Numbered from the stretch's first letter, positions 48,847 to 59,470 are shown. The stretch: 64,000 nucleotides of DNA from Agapanthus africanus (GCA_030015575.1 CM057338.1:137355546-137419545); one strand, 5' to 3'. Numbers and translations: made by a program. Notes: generated by a model from the letters alone, not told the origin.

Positions 48847-49888
48847 TGTTCTCCGCCGAAAGACGCGACCGGAACATTGGGACGTCTGGCCTGAATTTTG
48901 GGGGGAAGATGCTATTTGGGTTTTATCCGTCGACCTCTCCGAAGATGCCAAGTTGATTTATGGCACCATTTATCGGAGGTTTGGACAGATGCGGCCGTTG
49001 TAGCAGACTTCGTCAGATTCCTCCTCGTTTGAGGGGTTTTTGATTTTGGGGACACTCTTCCCTGTAGGCGCAAGCCCCTGCAGTTAATTGCGCTACCGCA
49101 TCGCGGTAACAACTTTCTCCTTCTCCAGATGGTCACTTCGTATCGTGTATGTTTGTTTTGTTTTTGGTTGCCTATGGATTGTATACGGAGACTAATTTAT
49201 GTTGTCGCCCGTAGGGCGTGGATTAGTCCAAATCCGTATTTTCTTAGATTTGGGTTTTGGTTTTGGTTTAAGGATACGTTAGTCTCATTTGAGACTAAGA
49301 TCAACTTAAATGTTTGTTAAGGATACATTAGTCTAATTTTATACTAAGATCAACTTAACAATTTGTTAAGGATACGTTAGTCTAATTTTACACTAAGATC
49401 AACTTAACAGGATCATTTAGATCCAACAAAAGAGCATTGGGGCTCTATTGTTTTAGTTTAAGGACTTTGCTGTCCAGTTTAAAGACATCATAGTCTATGG
49501 AGTTTAAAGGCATCATAGTCTGTAAAGTTTAAGGGCATCATAGTCCATGAGTTTAAGGACCCCACAGTCCGTGAAATGTCTGGTTGTCGGGACCCGTCGC
49601 TTCTCTGAAGACGTTGAAGGATTACAACGACAAATATCAGAGGAGTGAAGAGATGTACCCTTGAACCAATATTGGTTGGGAGATCTGTAGTCCAATTTGG
49701 GACTAAGATCAAAGATTTATGAGTATATTGGCTCAATTAATCTGAGATAGGGTTCTGTGACCAGTTTGGGCTCGGCCCATTCAGTTAAAATGTTGAGCAT
49801 TGGTTCTGACAATTGATTTTGTCTTTTACTGGGTGCTGAGCACTCATTATAGCTCTGGGCTTTATTTAAAAAACAGGTTATGTTCATT

Positions 49889-50340
49889 TAGCACACACGT
49901 GAGAAGCACGTGGCGTGCTTGGCGCTGTGCGCCAGACAATTGGCGCAGTGCGCTTCTGGTGAAGTTGCGCACACGTGAGGAGCACGTGGCGCGCTTGGCG
50001 CTGTGCGCCAGTCAATGAGCGCAGAGCGCTTCTTGTAAGCAGCGCACACGTGAGGAGCACGTGGTGTGCTTGGCGCTGAGCGCCAGAATTGGAGCGCTGA
50101 AGGCTTCTGTGAAATAGCGCACACGTGAGGAGCACGTGACGCACTTGGCGTTGTGCGCCAGTCCATGAGCACAGAGCGCTTCTGTGAAATAGCGCACACA
50201 TGAAGAGCACGTGGCACGCTTGGCGCTGTGCGCCAGTCCATAAGCGCAGAGCACTTCTGTTAAGTAGCGCACACGTGAGGAGCACGTGGCGCGCTTGGCG
50301 CTGTGCGCCAGAAAAATGAGCGCGGAGCGCTTCTTTTGAA
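49889..50340. repeat. 76-bp CACGTG-bearing array in the 5' LTR
   Basis: About six copies of GCGCACACGTGAGGAGCACG ... TTGGCGCTGTGCGCCAGTC ... GAGCGCAGAGCGCTTCT. Copy number differs from the other LTR, so the array has changed since insertion. Confidence 0.88.
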
Positions 50341-51159
50341 TTTGGAGCGCTAAGGCTCTGCATCGCTGTGCGCTAGATTTGGAGCGCTGAGGCTCTTCTT
50401 TTAATTAGAGCGCTAAGGCTCTTTTTACTGAGAATTAAGTTCTCTCTTATAAGAGATTTTGTCTCATAAATCTAAGAACAGAGTTCTTATTTTATAGGAG
50501 ATATTTCAATCTCTTTTGTTTTTAATGAAAGGCTTTGCCTTTATGGATCTGTGATTCTAAGAGAATTGTATTATTCTCCCCTCTTTTTATAATGAGATGT
50601 TATGATCTCTTTTTGTGAAAGACGATTTTTCTTGAAGATCTATGATCTAACATAAGAACTAAGTTCTTTTTCTGATGAGATGTTTTGATCTCTCTGTTTT
50701 TACCTTGAAGAAAAATTCTTCTTCTCAGAGCTTGCTCTTTTCTTTGAAATTTCTCAAAGTTTATGTGGGGGGGTTCCTCTATATGAGACTTGAAGTCTTG
50801 GGGCCTTTATATAGTGAAGGCTGATTTGTTCGATCGGTTAAGGAGATCTTTTCTCTAATTGATTTGGGAATTTCCCCACCGTTGGATCCTTGATCCTAGG
50901 GCTTCTGATTTACAGAAGGCAATCTTCTTGTTTTTAACAAGATTGGGAAATCTTTCCCCACACAAAATTTATTCTGTATTTTAGTGATTTTTAATCACCA
51001 TTGGATCATTGATCCTACGGTGCTTTGATTTACAGAGCAAAATCTTTCCTGTTTGGAAAGATTGCGAGGAATGTTTCCTTAACAGAATTTTATTCTGGTC
51101 AATTGATGATTTATTATCTTTGTTGGATCTTTGATCCAATGGTGGGGAACATTTAGTTC

Positions 51160-51340
51160 TAGCGCTAGCGTACTCGTGCTTTGCACATGAGCGCTGCTTC
51201 AGAGCACTGGAGCGCTGGCGCTCTTAGCGCGAGCGCACTCGTTCTCTGCACGTGAGCGCTGCTTCAGAGCACTGGCGCTCTTAGTGCGAGCGCACCTGTG
51301 CTTTGCACGTGAGCGCTGCTTACTGGCGCTTTTATGAAGC
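51160..51340. repeat. Short AGCGC-rich tandem array in the Tat 5' LTR
   Basis: About two and a half copies of a unit of 60-70 bp containing GCGAGCGCACTCGT, TTTGCACGTGAGCGCTGC and CAGAGCACTGG. Confidence 0.7.
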
Positions 51341-52662
51341 GCCGCTTCATTTCAAATTTTGAAAATTTGAACAGAGTTTTGCCCTGATTGGGGGAAACAA
51401 GCTTCAATCCAACTTTCTAGCTTGTTGAAGACGCTCCATTGTAATATACTTGTTCTGGAAACTTCCCTCCAATAGCCTAGCTTTTTGAGGAAGCTTGATA
51501 ACTATCTTATTCTAGAAGTTTCTCTACAACTACCTAGCTTCTAGTGGAAGATTGGTGAAGAGCTATAAAAAGGACCTAAGCCTACATTAATGAGGTTGAT
51601 TAGTTGTTGATGGTAGTCGATTTCTAGCACACAAACCAAAACCAAATCCAATTCAATTCCTAATCAAGATCCAAATCAAGAATCGTTGAGAACAATATCG
51701 AGCGACGACATTCAAGATCTTTTATGCGAAACCGATCGTCATCAAGAGCACGAGATCCTCGACAGGTCCAAGTCTCACGAAGATCGAGCAAAGCGAAATT
51801 TGACGGAATGGTTACCTCTTCAAGGGAGCGATCGAGAGCAATTCTTGTAATCTCGGATTGAAGGAATGTGTAATTAGAAGTTGATTAATAAAGATGATCA
51901 ATTGTTAATTCTCGCTTTCTTTACATTTTCGCATTATGAAAATTCTAATTCTTGATTCTTTTATTTTCATGATGCATGAGTGAAATCTCCGCTTGTTAAG
52001 GATTCGAAGGAGTTCGGTAGATCAAATGGTGATAAAATCCTATACACATCTTAAGTCTTATAAGAATTATGAACTTTAGGAAAAAGAATCGTCAATGACC
52101 AAATTTGGAACGAGATCACCGTTCTTGATAATTTCGTTACAATTTGGGATTAAGTGATTGATGACTCTCTTTGTTAAAGGCTAGATTTGAATAGTGATGA
52201 ATGAAAAGATAAGGGACAGTGAAGGAGAAACCCTAGTTTCTTCAATAGATCCCTAATCTTCATTTATCGCCATCGTTCTAACTATAATTCGTCAATAGAT
52301 AAGATGAGTTATTTTTAGTATTCATCATTCCTACTAATTTCTATCGAATCCTACAAGCTATTCTTCATTTTCTTGATACTTAAAATTGATTTTGGACATT
52401 TTCTTGATTACTATATCTTAAACTTTTTCTTGATTTTTCTTTACTATTTTCTTTTGACTAAACTAAAGCAAGAACGAATAAATACACGAATCTCAGTGGA
52501 CGATCCGCACTCATTAACGAACCACATCGACACCGTTATTGATTGCAGCTATAAATTCTTTGATTGTGATAACACTTTTCAACACATCGAAAGAAACGAT
52601 CAATCAAGTCTCTCGGGTCATCCCAGATTCCAATATAACATCACAAACTGTTAAATATTCGA

Positions 52663-53608
52663 TGTCGGGAAAATTTTAAGATCGTGTTTTGGTTGCTGGT
52701 CGCTGATCTTGGCCAGTAAAATCATCACTAAGGTCTTGTAAACCCTCACTAAACCTTAATTGCATCTTTACTAGTCCATTCATCCACTAAACATAAACCT
52801 AAAAAATTCTAAGATCACAAATCCACACTTGTTTAACTCCAAACTACTATATGAGGTAAAGAAACAATCTCACAAGAGGAGAAGTGAAGTTATATCTCTT
52901 GAAAGCAACTTAAGAAAATTCCAAGATGGTGCAAGTTGTTCAAAATCCAAACTTGAGCTCACTAGGTGGTGTAGGATGAGCTTGTTGTCATTTTTAATGA
53001 AGAGAGCGTGATGTTTTGGTAAGGTTTTTGAGGTGATTTCATGAGGTAGAAGAGGTGGAGGAACTTGAGATGAAGAAGAAGAAGGAAGAGGAAAATAAGA
53101 TGAAGAAGAATGATGGGGAAAATGCCATCCTCTACTCTCTTTCTCTTTCTCACTCTCACTCTCTCTCATAGTCCATGCCTCACTTTGTCCCCCATGCCTC
53201 CATTGACCTTTTCTTTTCCTTTTCTTTTCTCTTTTCCTTTTTCCCTGTGATACAAATAAAACCAAACATATAACACAAATGCAAATGAAACAACAACATG
53301 CAATAAAATGCAACATGTCATGGTGCACTAACCATGGTTAATATAAAAATGGATTTGGCTAAATCATGATTAGTAGTGCACTAATTAAGTTTAATTTAAA
53401 TTTTCATATAATTAATTATAAAATGAACAAATCCAGTAAATACCTTTTTTAATAAATAAATCATTTTAATATCCAATTATTTTCCAAATATTAGTATATA
53501 ATTATACCATTTTACGAAAACCCCAATTCGCAAATCGAATAGTTTTCGTGAAATATAATATTTTATTATTTAAATTCCAAACATAATATTTATATATTTG
53601 AAATGTTA
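52663..53608 (-). repeat. Probable chromovirus-type LTR remnant
   Basis: In plus-strand reading it opens TGTCGGGAAAATTTT and closes GAAATGTTACA, i.e. TGTAACATTTC ... CCCGACA on the minus strand, as in Ty3 chromovirus LTRs. It is AT-rich at its U3 end with a GA/CT-rich leader (53.05-53.25 kb). I found no matching flanking duplication, so the limits are uncertain. Confidence 0.4.
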
Positions 53609-54328
53609 CAGAAACTTTGGTGTATTATGTAGCAATTAACCCAAAAATTATTAAAAGATAATTTAAAAAATTCAAAATAAAAATGCAAGATTATGGAAAC
53701 TTCTAGAAATAGAACACTACATGGTTTAGTGGATGTGCATTGAATAACTCTAAAGAAGAAAGACAATGAAATAAAAATGCGATTTTAAGAAAAATCTAGA
53801 AAGTTGAAATATGATAGGATAAAATTTTGTCCGGAAAGTTATTATATCTTATCATTTTAGGGATTGAATTTTTGGAATTCAAATAAACAATATTTTATTA
53901 TTGTGCTGTCCTTTCTTGATGATGTAGACACCTTAAGAATGGAAAAATTTTATCCTTTTTTTGTATTTTGGAAAATGGAGAATGATGAATCTAACCAAGT
54001 CCATTTGCATTATAATGTAGAAGATTGGAAAATGGAGAATGATGAATCTAACCAAGTCCATTTGCATTATAATATAGAAGATAATCGCTTGCAGAACTAC
54101 AGCCAATCCTTGTTTTGTCACTATTTTATATTTGGCCCCTCGCATACCCTTGGGCCCACTTCATTTATAGGCTGTTTCACGTGTGTATAGTATATACATG
54201 GTGCTAAATTATTAAACAAACCCCTTTAATTACCAGCACTGATATTTACCCCTTGGAAACAAACATTCGTTTTGATTGTTTTTTCAGTCACACACAGCGA
54301 TTTGTAAAGTCACTAAAAAGTTAAACAT
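53609..54328. other. AT-rich DNA with a 57-bp tandem duplication
   Basis: No gene. The unit at 53968-54024 (GAAAATGGAGAATGATGAAT ... TTGCATTATAATGTAGAAGA) is repeated at 54025-54081 with a single difference noticed. Confidence 0.7.
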
Positions 54329-54610
54329 ATGGCGATGCCAAATGAAATAGGAACCACGCATCAGTTGCTGCAGAAGATCCGACGGTTCGAAAGACTCGCC
54401 GAGCTTGACCTGCTTGACCTCGAGCTTCGCTTCTCATCCTTCGAGGACGACGAGGACGATGCTGACAGCCACGTGACGTCATCCGATGAGATCACGGCTT
54501 GGGACCTAATCCAACGGCTGAGAACTCACCACCACGTGGGCTCACACTCAGAAAAACTTATACTGGACTTTTTCATTGAAGCGTCATGGTCCGCAGGCGA
54601 GCGAGCCTAG
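54329..54610 (+). pseudogene. Fragment of a plant gene of unknown function (LLQKIRRFERLAELD family)
   Basis: A 93-residue open frame: LLQKIRRFERLAELDLLDLE, an acidic run SFEDDEDDADS, ITAWDLIQRLR, then EKLILDFFIEASWSAGERA. This arrangement resembles, from memory, the C-terminal exon of an uncharacterised plant protein family: a helical LLxxIRRFExLAExDxVDLE segment, an acidic linker, and a W-x-L...KLLLDFF end. Function unknown. The usual long N-terminal part was not seen upstream. A possible splice acceptor (TTTTTTCAG, about 54280-54288) would fit a last exon. A decayed second copy follows, so a broken or fragmentary locus is likelier than a working gene. Host origin is inferred. Confidence 0.4.
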
Positions 54611-54689
54611 ATATCCAACTGCTGTTGACGACGGCTGGCGACTGGCTTGATGGCGGAGGGTGCTTGAAGGCGGAGGAACACGGCAGGGC

Positions 54690-54850
54690 CCGCTGAGAGA
54701 GATGGAGCAAAACGGACGGTGGAGATCCTTCGAGGACGGAAAGGATGATGCAGCCGCTGACGTGGAGGGCGGCGTGCTGGGGCCGTTGCTGCAGAAGCTG
54801 GTGCTTGATCTTGTGATGACGGGGTGGTCGAACAATCATGAGATTGTGTT
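54690..54850 (+). pseudogene. Diverged second copy of the same gene fragment
   Basis: Translated plus strand reads RWRSFEDGKDDAAADVEGG, then GPLLQKLVLDLVMTGW. This parallels SFEDDEDDADSHV and EKLILDFFIEASW of the frame at 54329-54610 in the same order. The nucleotides also share CTTCGAGGACG...GATGATG or GACGATG. The surrounding 104-residue frame (54660-54974) gives no other recognisable part. Confidence 0.4.
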
Positions 54851-54974
54851 TGGGTGTCGATGTAAATGTGACAGTATCGGGGATTGCGCAGCAAAACATT
54901 TAATTTACCATGGTGGAATTTTAGTAGTAAAAATGGGATGCATAGGTTTCAGGGATGAATGTGTAAAAAGGTAA

Positions 54975-56250
54975 AGCTTCCCGTGTTCGAGCTGGGGTTG
55001 GTTGGTTTAGCTTGGTAAGAGCTCTACAGGTTCAATTTGTTAATAAACGAACCATAAACCAAACATAAGCTGAAAATTTGGTTTGTTTATATAACGAGTA
55101 GAACTCAAGTTGTCTTTGGCTCCTTTGTATATAGTTTGAGTTCGGATCATTCCTATAACATGTTATATTTCAATATAATTTAAAATAATTATTATTTTGC
55201 TGATTGACAAATAGTAAATCTAAATAGTACGTATTCAATAAAATAATGTCTAATGTATATCCAAATATGCAACACTCAAGTCCTAAAAATGTAATGGTTG
55301 TACTCTTTTAAATTGATCATGTTTTGTTAATGTTTGTTTACGAGCAATACTCCTATAAATGAGCAAAACTTAGAAAACAAACCCAAGCCAAACTTATTTG
55401 TTTGTTTGTGAGCTCGTCTCCTTTTATAATCAAGCCGTAAACACACCGAACTTAAGCATAGTCAAACGAGCCAAATTGAGTTTGGACTAGCCAAGCTCAG
55501 CTCGAGACGAATACGGGCCGAGCTGGAAATATACTTGATCCGAATTCAAGCTGAATAATGAAAATTATTGTCCTGTTTAACTTTTATCAAATAACCGATC
55601 CATTTCTAAAATTAGATCATAAATATATATAATCAATAACGGAAAAAAGTAAAAGAAGTAATAAGCTCAACAACAATATCTATAGAAATGATGACGATGT
55701 TTTAGATGGTCCTTGAATTGTGAAGAAAGATTAAGAGAGATTGTTACAACAGTCGAAGAAGTGTTCCTCGAAATGAAAAATGAGTTGAATATATTTACAT
55801 GTTATCTGAATATTTGAAACGGCAAAACTATTCATTTTTTCCGCATGACCTACTTTCCATTGAACCCAAAAAAAAAAGATTAATCACCATCTTGCCCTCG
55901 TGTCTATTTTGAATTTATTGACACGGTGGAGAAATGATCATATATATCATAATTTGGGCATAGCAAAGTTCATGTTCAAATACCCGTAACCGTTTCACAT
56001 GGCTAAGAAGCAAATATTTTATTATGGCGAAAAAAGATAGTTGAAACGTCCGAAAATTCTGCATAGATTCTGCATAGAATAAGCAAAGATGACATTGTTA
56101 ACGCTTGTACAGGCCTAAACTGCAAGTAACCCCCTCCCTCATTTTTCCTTCCTTCCAAGTAGCCGAAAACAGTTTGAGTTTAAAAATCATCTACGCTGAA
56201 CATGCTAATCATGCATCAATGGTATGAACTATTATTTAAAAAAATTAAAT
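54975..56250. other. Intergenic DNA upstream of CDKA
   Basis: No gene found. The part at 54.99-55.55 kb is rich in words such as AAACGAACCATAAACC, GTGAGCTCGTC and CAAGCTCAGCTCGAGACG, of the kind seen in dispersed plant repeats. I cannot name the family. Confidence 0.4.
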
Positions 56251-56263
56251 ATGACCCTGCTAA

Positions 56264-56331
56264 TGGGCCACAAGTCAATACCCATGGCCCATAAGGGCCA
56301 CCGTCTTAGGCCTTTTAATGTACCTCACGTG
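56264..56331 (+). promoter_or_regulatory. Site II motifs and a G-box in the CDKA promoter
   Basis: TGGGCC at 56264-56269 and its complement GGCCCA at 56286-56291 are site II elements, known targets of TCP factors in plant genes active in dividing cells. CACGTG lies at 56326-56331. They sit roughly 300 bp upstream of the transcribed region. Confidence 0.5.
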
Positions 56332-56564
56332 ATTTGAGTTTCTGTCCCTTTCATAACATTTGAGTGGTAGGTATGAATTCTGCATCCCCCTCCCCCCGCC
56401 CCGAAAATAAAAGCCAATCAACTGGAAAACAAATCACGATCTTAATTATTTTAAGTAAGCGGATTTTTTTGCAACAATTAGCAGATTAGTTAACGAACTT
56501 TTATCATAAATTATTGGCATTTTTAATAAAATTCACTGACAGCAGCAACACAAAGAACGAGCGC

Positions 56565-56613
56565 ATAAAAGCAACTGCGCTCTCTCGCGCCTCATTGTTT
56601 CGTGAAAACCCTA
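56565..56613 (+). promoter_or_regulatory. TATA-like element and telo-box of CDKA
   Basis: ATAAAA (56565-56570) could serve as a TATA element. AAACCCTA (56606-56613), a telo-box, falls in the presumed 5'UTR. Telo-box plus site II is a recurrent pair in genes expressed in cycling plant cells. Confidence 0.5.
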
Positions 56614-56628
56614 GCTAAAATCTCAAAG

Positions 56629-56929
56629 GTTAGTACATAATCTCTCTCTCTTTCTTTGATCTTTGTGCATGATTCGATCGTGAGCTCCTTCTATTCAGAT
56701 CGCTCTCAGCGATCCGATCCTGAATCGCTAGCTCGATTTCGATTTTTTTACAATTTTTTGAGCCATGGAAATGCCGATCGGATTAAAGATCTGCAGATTG
56801 GATAGATCCCTTATGATTACGATTCTCTGAATCGGATCCGGATCTTTTTGTTTACTATGAAAAGAGAGATTTTTGTTCGAAATCTTTTGACTGTTTGTTT
56901 ATTTGCTAATGTTAGGTTTTGGATTTTAG
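56629..56929 (+). other. CDKA: 5'UTR intron of CDKA
   Basis: Donor CAAAG|GTTAGT at 56628/56629 and acceptor GGATTTTAG|GGAG at 56929/56930, with a CT-rich start and T-rich body. The start codon lies 19 bases after the acceptor. Predicted from splice signals only; no transcript was seen. Confidence 0.55.
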
Positions 56930-56948
56930 GGAGAAGAGCTTGGATTGA

Positions 56949-57239
56949 ATGGATCAGGTGTGCGTTCTAGCGATTTTATTGTACATTTGTGATTTGGAGT
57001 TTAGATTTGATGATTTAGATGAAATGTGGGTGATTTGTTTGTTTTTTGCATCAGTATGAGAAGGTGGAGAAGATTGGGGAAGGGACTTATGGTGTTGTGT
57101 ACAAGGCGCGCGATCGTCTCACGAACGAGACGATTGCTTTGAAAAAGATAAGGCTAGAGCAGGAGGACGAGGGGGTTCCGAGTACGGCCATCAGGGAGAT
57201 CTCGCTGCTGAAGGAAATGCAGCATGCAAACATAGTCAG
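56949..57239 (+). CDS. CDKA: Cyclin-dependent kinase A (PSTAIRE type), exons 1-2 only
   Basis: Plant CDC2/CDKA kinase, the central Ser/Thr kinase of the cell cycle, acting in nucleus and cytoplasm with cyclins A, B and D. Exon 1 (56949-56957) encodes MDQ. A 97-bp intron (56958-57054, GT...TCAG) follows. Exon 2 (57055-57239) encodes residues 4-64 and ends inside codon 65 before a GT donor. Visible: the glycine-rich loop [10 protein letters not shown] (11-20) with the inhibitory phosphorylation sites Thr14 and Tyr15; ATP-binding Lys33; and the cyclin-binding PSTAIRE helix (45-51). This short first exon is known from Arabidopsis CDKA;1. No sequence for the next exon (LQDVVHSEKRL-like) was found to the window end. 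The gene is either intact with an intron of more than 6.7 kb, or cut off. Confidence 0.93.
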
Positions 57240-58185
57240 GTCATCAATCTCTTGACTTTTTTTTGTTGTTTTTCCGTATATTTGCTATTTGATTTAATCT
57301 TGTAATACTTATGTGCAAATTTGTTAATGATCATATATTTGGCAATGTTATCATGAAGCTTGCATATGCATTTTCATTCGTTTAATTGTTTCGTTAATTC
57401 TGATGGAGAAATTAGATGAATCTGTTGGCCGGACAGTGTGCAATTTCGCTTGTCGATTAACTGAAATATGGCTGAATATGTGCGATTATCTTCTTCGGGA
57501 TAATGCTTGAGAGAGTATTGAAGGCACACTGAAATTAAGTGGTTTAGTGAGAAGAGCAATACTTCTACAGGCGATGGAGTTATCGTACTTGGGTTTTAGA
57601 ACTAGTTTATCTTAATTCCAAGTGCATACAGTAAATGCTAAACGTACTGCTTAGGTTCTTCATATTTAATTTGTTCTGCAATATATTGATTAAATATTTG
57701 CTGCTTAGGTTCTATATATTTAATTTGTTTTGCAGTATATTGATGAAATATTTGCCAAATTTGGTTGGTTGAAGTTGAAATTTTGGATTTATTGTAGCGG
57801 GGTTTGCTAATGTCTGCTAGTGTTTTATTTCTATATTAAAGCATAGTCCCCATAAGGTGCAGCTTGCTATATCAATGAAATTGAATTCAACACCAACCGG
57901 TTGCCAACCATGAAATTATTGGACAAGATTGTCTCTTTTGCTATTATGCATAAAACCAGCACTGCATGCAATTTAGTCTTTTAAACTTCAAGTGATAGTT
58001 AACCTACAAATGTTCTTTGAAGCCTCTTTCTTACATGCTAGTTACGGCAACTATTCAACCTAAAAAAAGGAAGAAAAGAAAAGAATAGAAGATTCAGCAA
58101 ATGTTTAATCTCCTTACAGAGGCGCAGTATAGCAGTGCTGAGAATTATGCAGGAAGAATTAGTATGAACATAATGCTCACTAGTA
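57240..58185 (+). other. Start of CDKA intron 2, with a 54-bp duplication
   Basis: AT-rich non-coding DNA after the exon 2 donor. A 54-bp unit beginning CTGCTTAGGTTCT is present twice in tandem (57647-57700 and 57701-57754) with small differences. No exon-like sequence was recognised. Confidence 0.6.
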
Positions 58186-58464
58186 TGTGTAGGGTGTTTT
58201 TCGTCACCCCATTGAGATGGGAATACGCGTGCGTTGGTTAGGCGCATTACAGATTCCTTCTGCCTAGGGTAGGCTGGGGTTTATTGATTGTGGGGATCCG
58301 AATCTCCGGCAGCCGCGGACTAAGCTGCCGTTAATTACCCCTCGCCTTTGGAGCGAAAGAACCTCCGATTGACGTGTTAAACTGGTCATGCGAACTTAAT
58401 GTGCAGTGTTGTGTTTTGGAGGGGATTTGGATATATCGGGGGCCCGCAGAGTTTTTACGGGGGT

Positions 58465-58523
58465 CCCGCTATCCGGATAGCGGGTTGGGGGGCAGCGTCC
58501 CGTTAGAAATTTTTTCTAACGGG
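58465..58523. other. Two adjacent perfect hairpins
   Basis: CCCGCTATCCGGATAGCGGG (58465-58484) is a perfect 20-bp palindrome. At 58499-58523 an 11-bp arm CCCGTTAGAAA faces its complement across TTT. Confidence 0.85.
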
Positions 58524-58537
58524 AACAGTGTGGTGGA

Positions 58538-58538
<1 letters not shown>

Positions 58539-58580
<42 letters not shown>
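58539..58580. repeat. (TA)21 microsatellite
   Basis: Uninterrupted TA dinucleotides. It generates the isoleucine-tyrosine runs in reading frames on both strands, none of which is a gene. Confidence 0.95.
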
Positions 58581-58582
<2 letters not shown>

Positions 58583-58621
58583 AAAGGGCATCCAAAGGAT
58601 GTGTGGGAGAAGGCGCCAGTG

Positions 58622-58701
58622 CCCCACGTGCCCGGCACGCGGGCGCTGTGCGCCAGAGCGCCCGCGCCCCACGTGCCCGGCACGCGGGCGCTGTGTGCCA
58701 G
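58622..58701. repeat. Two 45-bp repeats with CACGTG and GGCGCTGTG
   Basis: CCCCACGTGCCCGGCACGCG followed by GGCGCTGTGCGCCAG at 58622-58656 and again at 58667-58701. Same two components as the 76-bp units of the first Tat LTR. Confidence 0.8.
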
Positions 58702-59458
58702 CAGCAAAAAGGGACTTGGTCCCTGCACTGGGAGCTGTGCTCCCGATTTGACTTATGGAGTTGAACTCCTAAGATATTTTTGGAGCTGATGAAGGGCTTC
58801 TCCCTTAAGCCCTGGGTCATCCCAAAGTGGGATTTTTTGGAGATGGGTCTCCTTCCTCCTCTTCTGTCGGCCGGGTCTTGAAGAATAAGAAATATGAGAT
58901 TTAAAAAATCTCTTATTTTTGAGATCTGATGGGAGATCTGAGTTCCCCTTTGTGGGTTTTGTGGTGAAAACCTATTTAGTTTTGGAAAAGGAAGAGTAAA
59001 ACTCTTGATTTAGTTCAAAAGAAAGAAGAAGGTTTTGAACCTTGAGGAAGGAGGAGGAGACACAAGAACCCTAGGTTTTTTGAGAGAATAAAAAGTATAT
59101 CTTCTTTATTCATCATCATCTTTGCCTTTATAGACTACAAACTTTACATATAGCTCATTGGGCTTTACAAAATGGCATTTTGCCCATCCCATGTCTCATG
59201 TGCTATTTCTTTTCGCACATAAGCCATGGGCTTTACAAAAATTTGGCTTTATACCCATTTTGCTTACATTCATACATAAAAAATTACATAAAAATTATTT
59301 ATTATATGATTTTTATTTTGGCATGGAGGAGGGCCGGCCGCTTCATGTTTGGACTCAACCTGGGCATGGGCCCACTTGATCTGGGCTTGGGCCCACTTGG
59401 CTTGGGGTTGACCTTGACTTTGATTTGGTCAACCGGGGTGCAATTTTCGACCCCAACA

Positions 59459-59470
59459 AAGTCCCCCCAT
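59459..59470 (-). other. Polypurine tract of the second Tat-type element
   Basis: Minus-strand ATGGGGGGACTT directly precedes the TGTTGGGG LTR start. Confidence 0.75.

Larger units (their letters stand above)
21192..51399 (-). mobile_element. Giant Tat/Ogre-type Ty3 retrotransposon, hosting two later insertions
   Basis: Bounded by TGTTCTCC (21192) and GGGGGAAACA (51399) with a perfect AGCTT duplication (21187-21191 and 51400-51404). Without the nested Tekay copy and the 2.1-kb solo LTR its own length is about 17 kb. Layout on the minus strand: 5' LTR 48847-51399; leader; an extra reading frame upstream of gag; gag; a duplicated nucleocapsid-like region; protease; RT-RNase H; a second RNase H; integrase; a long repeat-rich 3' region; 3' LTR. 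The second RNase H and the upstream frame are Tat/Ogre traits. LTR copies differ at roughly one base in twenty by eye. Broken at about ten places. Confidence 0.92.
48847..51399 (-). repeat. 5' LTR of the Tat element (2553 bp)
   Basis: TGTTCTCCGCCG ... GATTGGGGGAAACA. Includes a 76-bp array (49889-50340, about six copies) and a second AGCGC-rich array (51160-51340). TGGATTGTATACGG occurs at about 49175. Confidence 0.88.
12334..52606 (+). repeat. Old Athila-type solo LTR, split by two nested elements
   Basis: The LTR begins TGTTCAGTCGAAAA (12334) and ends GATCAATCA (52606). Its own sequence is about 1.69 kb in three pieces: 12334-12794, 21166-21191 and 51405-52606. Flanks GGTCT (12329-12333) and AGTCT (52607-52611) match at four of five bases. 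The start (TGTTCAGT) and the end (CGACACCGTTATTGATTG then GATCAATCA) match the LTRs of the Athila-like element nested inside it, read in the opposite direction. A TATA box TATAAAA lies at 51564-51570. No primer-binding site follows, so this is a solo LTR. It is the oldest layer of the stack. Confidence 0.8.
58186..59458 (-). repeat. 3' LTR of the second Tat-type element
   Basis: Shares GGGGTTTATTGATTGTGGGGA with the first Tat LTR (GGGGTTTTTGATTGTGGGGA at about 21364). Ends GACCCCAACA, minus-strand start TGTTGGGGTCGAAAA. Contains two hairpins, a (TA)n run and two CACGTG repeats. Confidence 0.75.

Noticed and set aside
52870-53328. 152-residue minus-strand frame with a hydrophobic start like a signal peptide
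   Set aside because: Lies inside the probable LTR; lysine/glutamate and serine runs come from the GA/CT-rich tract.
52663-53608. A confident solo-LTR call with target duplication
   Set aside because: Ends look right (TGTAACATTTC...CCCGACA on the minus strand), but flanks TTCGA and GAAAC do not match, so it is kept only as a low-confidence remnant.
57374-57559. Possible further CDKA exon in the first kilobase of intron 2
   Set aside because: No frame there encodes the expected LQDVVHSEKRLYLVFEYLD-like sequence and no exon-like GC rise is seen.
58374-58820. Frames with isoleucine-tyrosine runs
   Set aside because: Caused by the (TA)21 microsatellite and GC-rich repeats inside an LTR.
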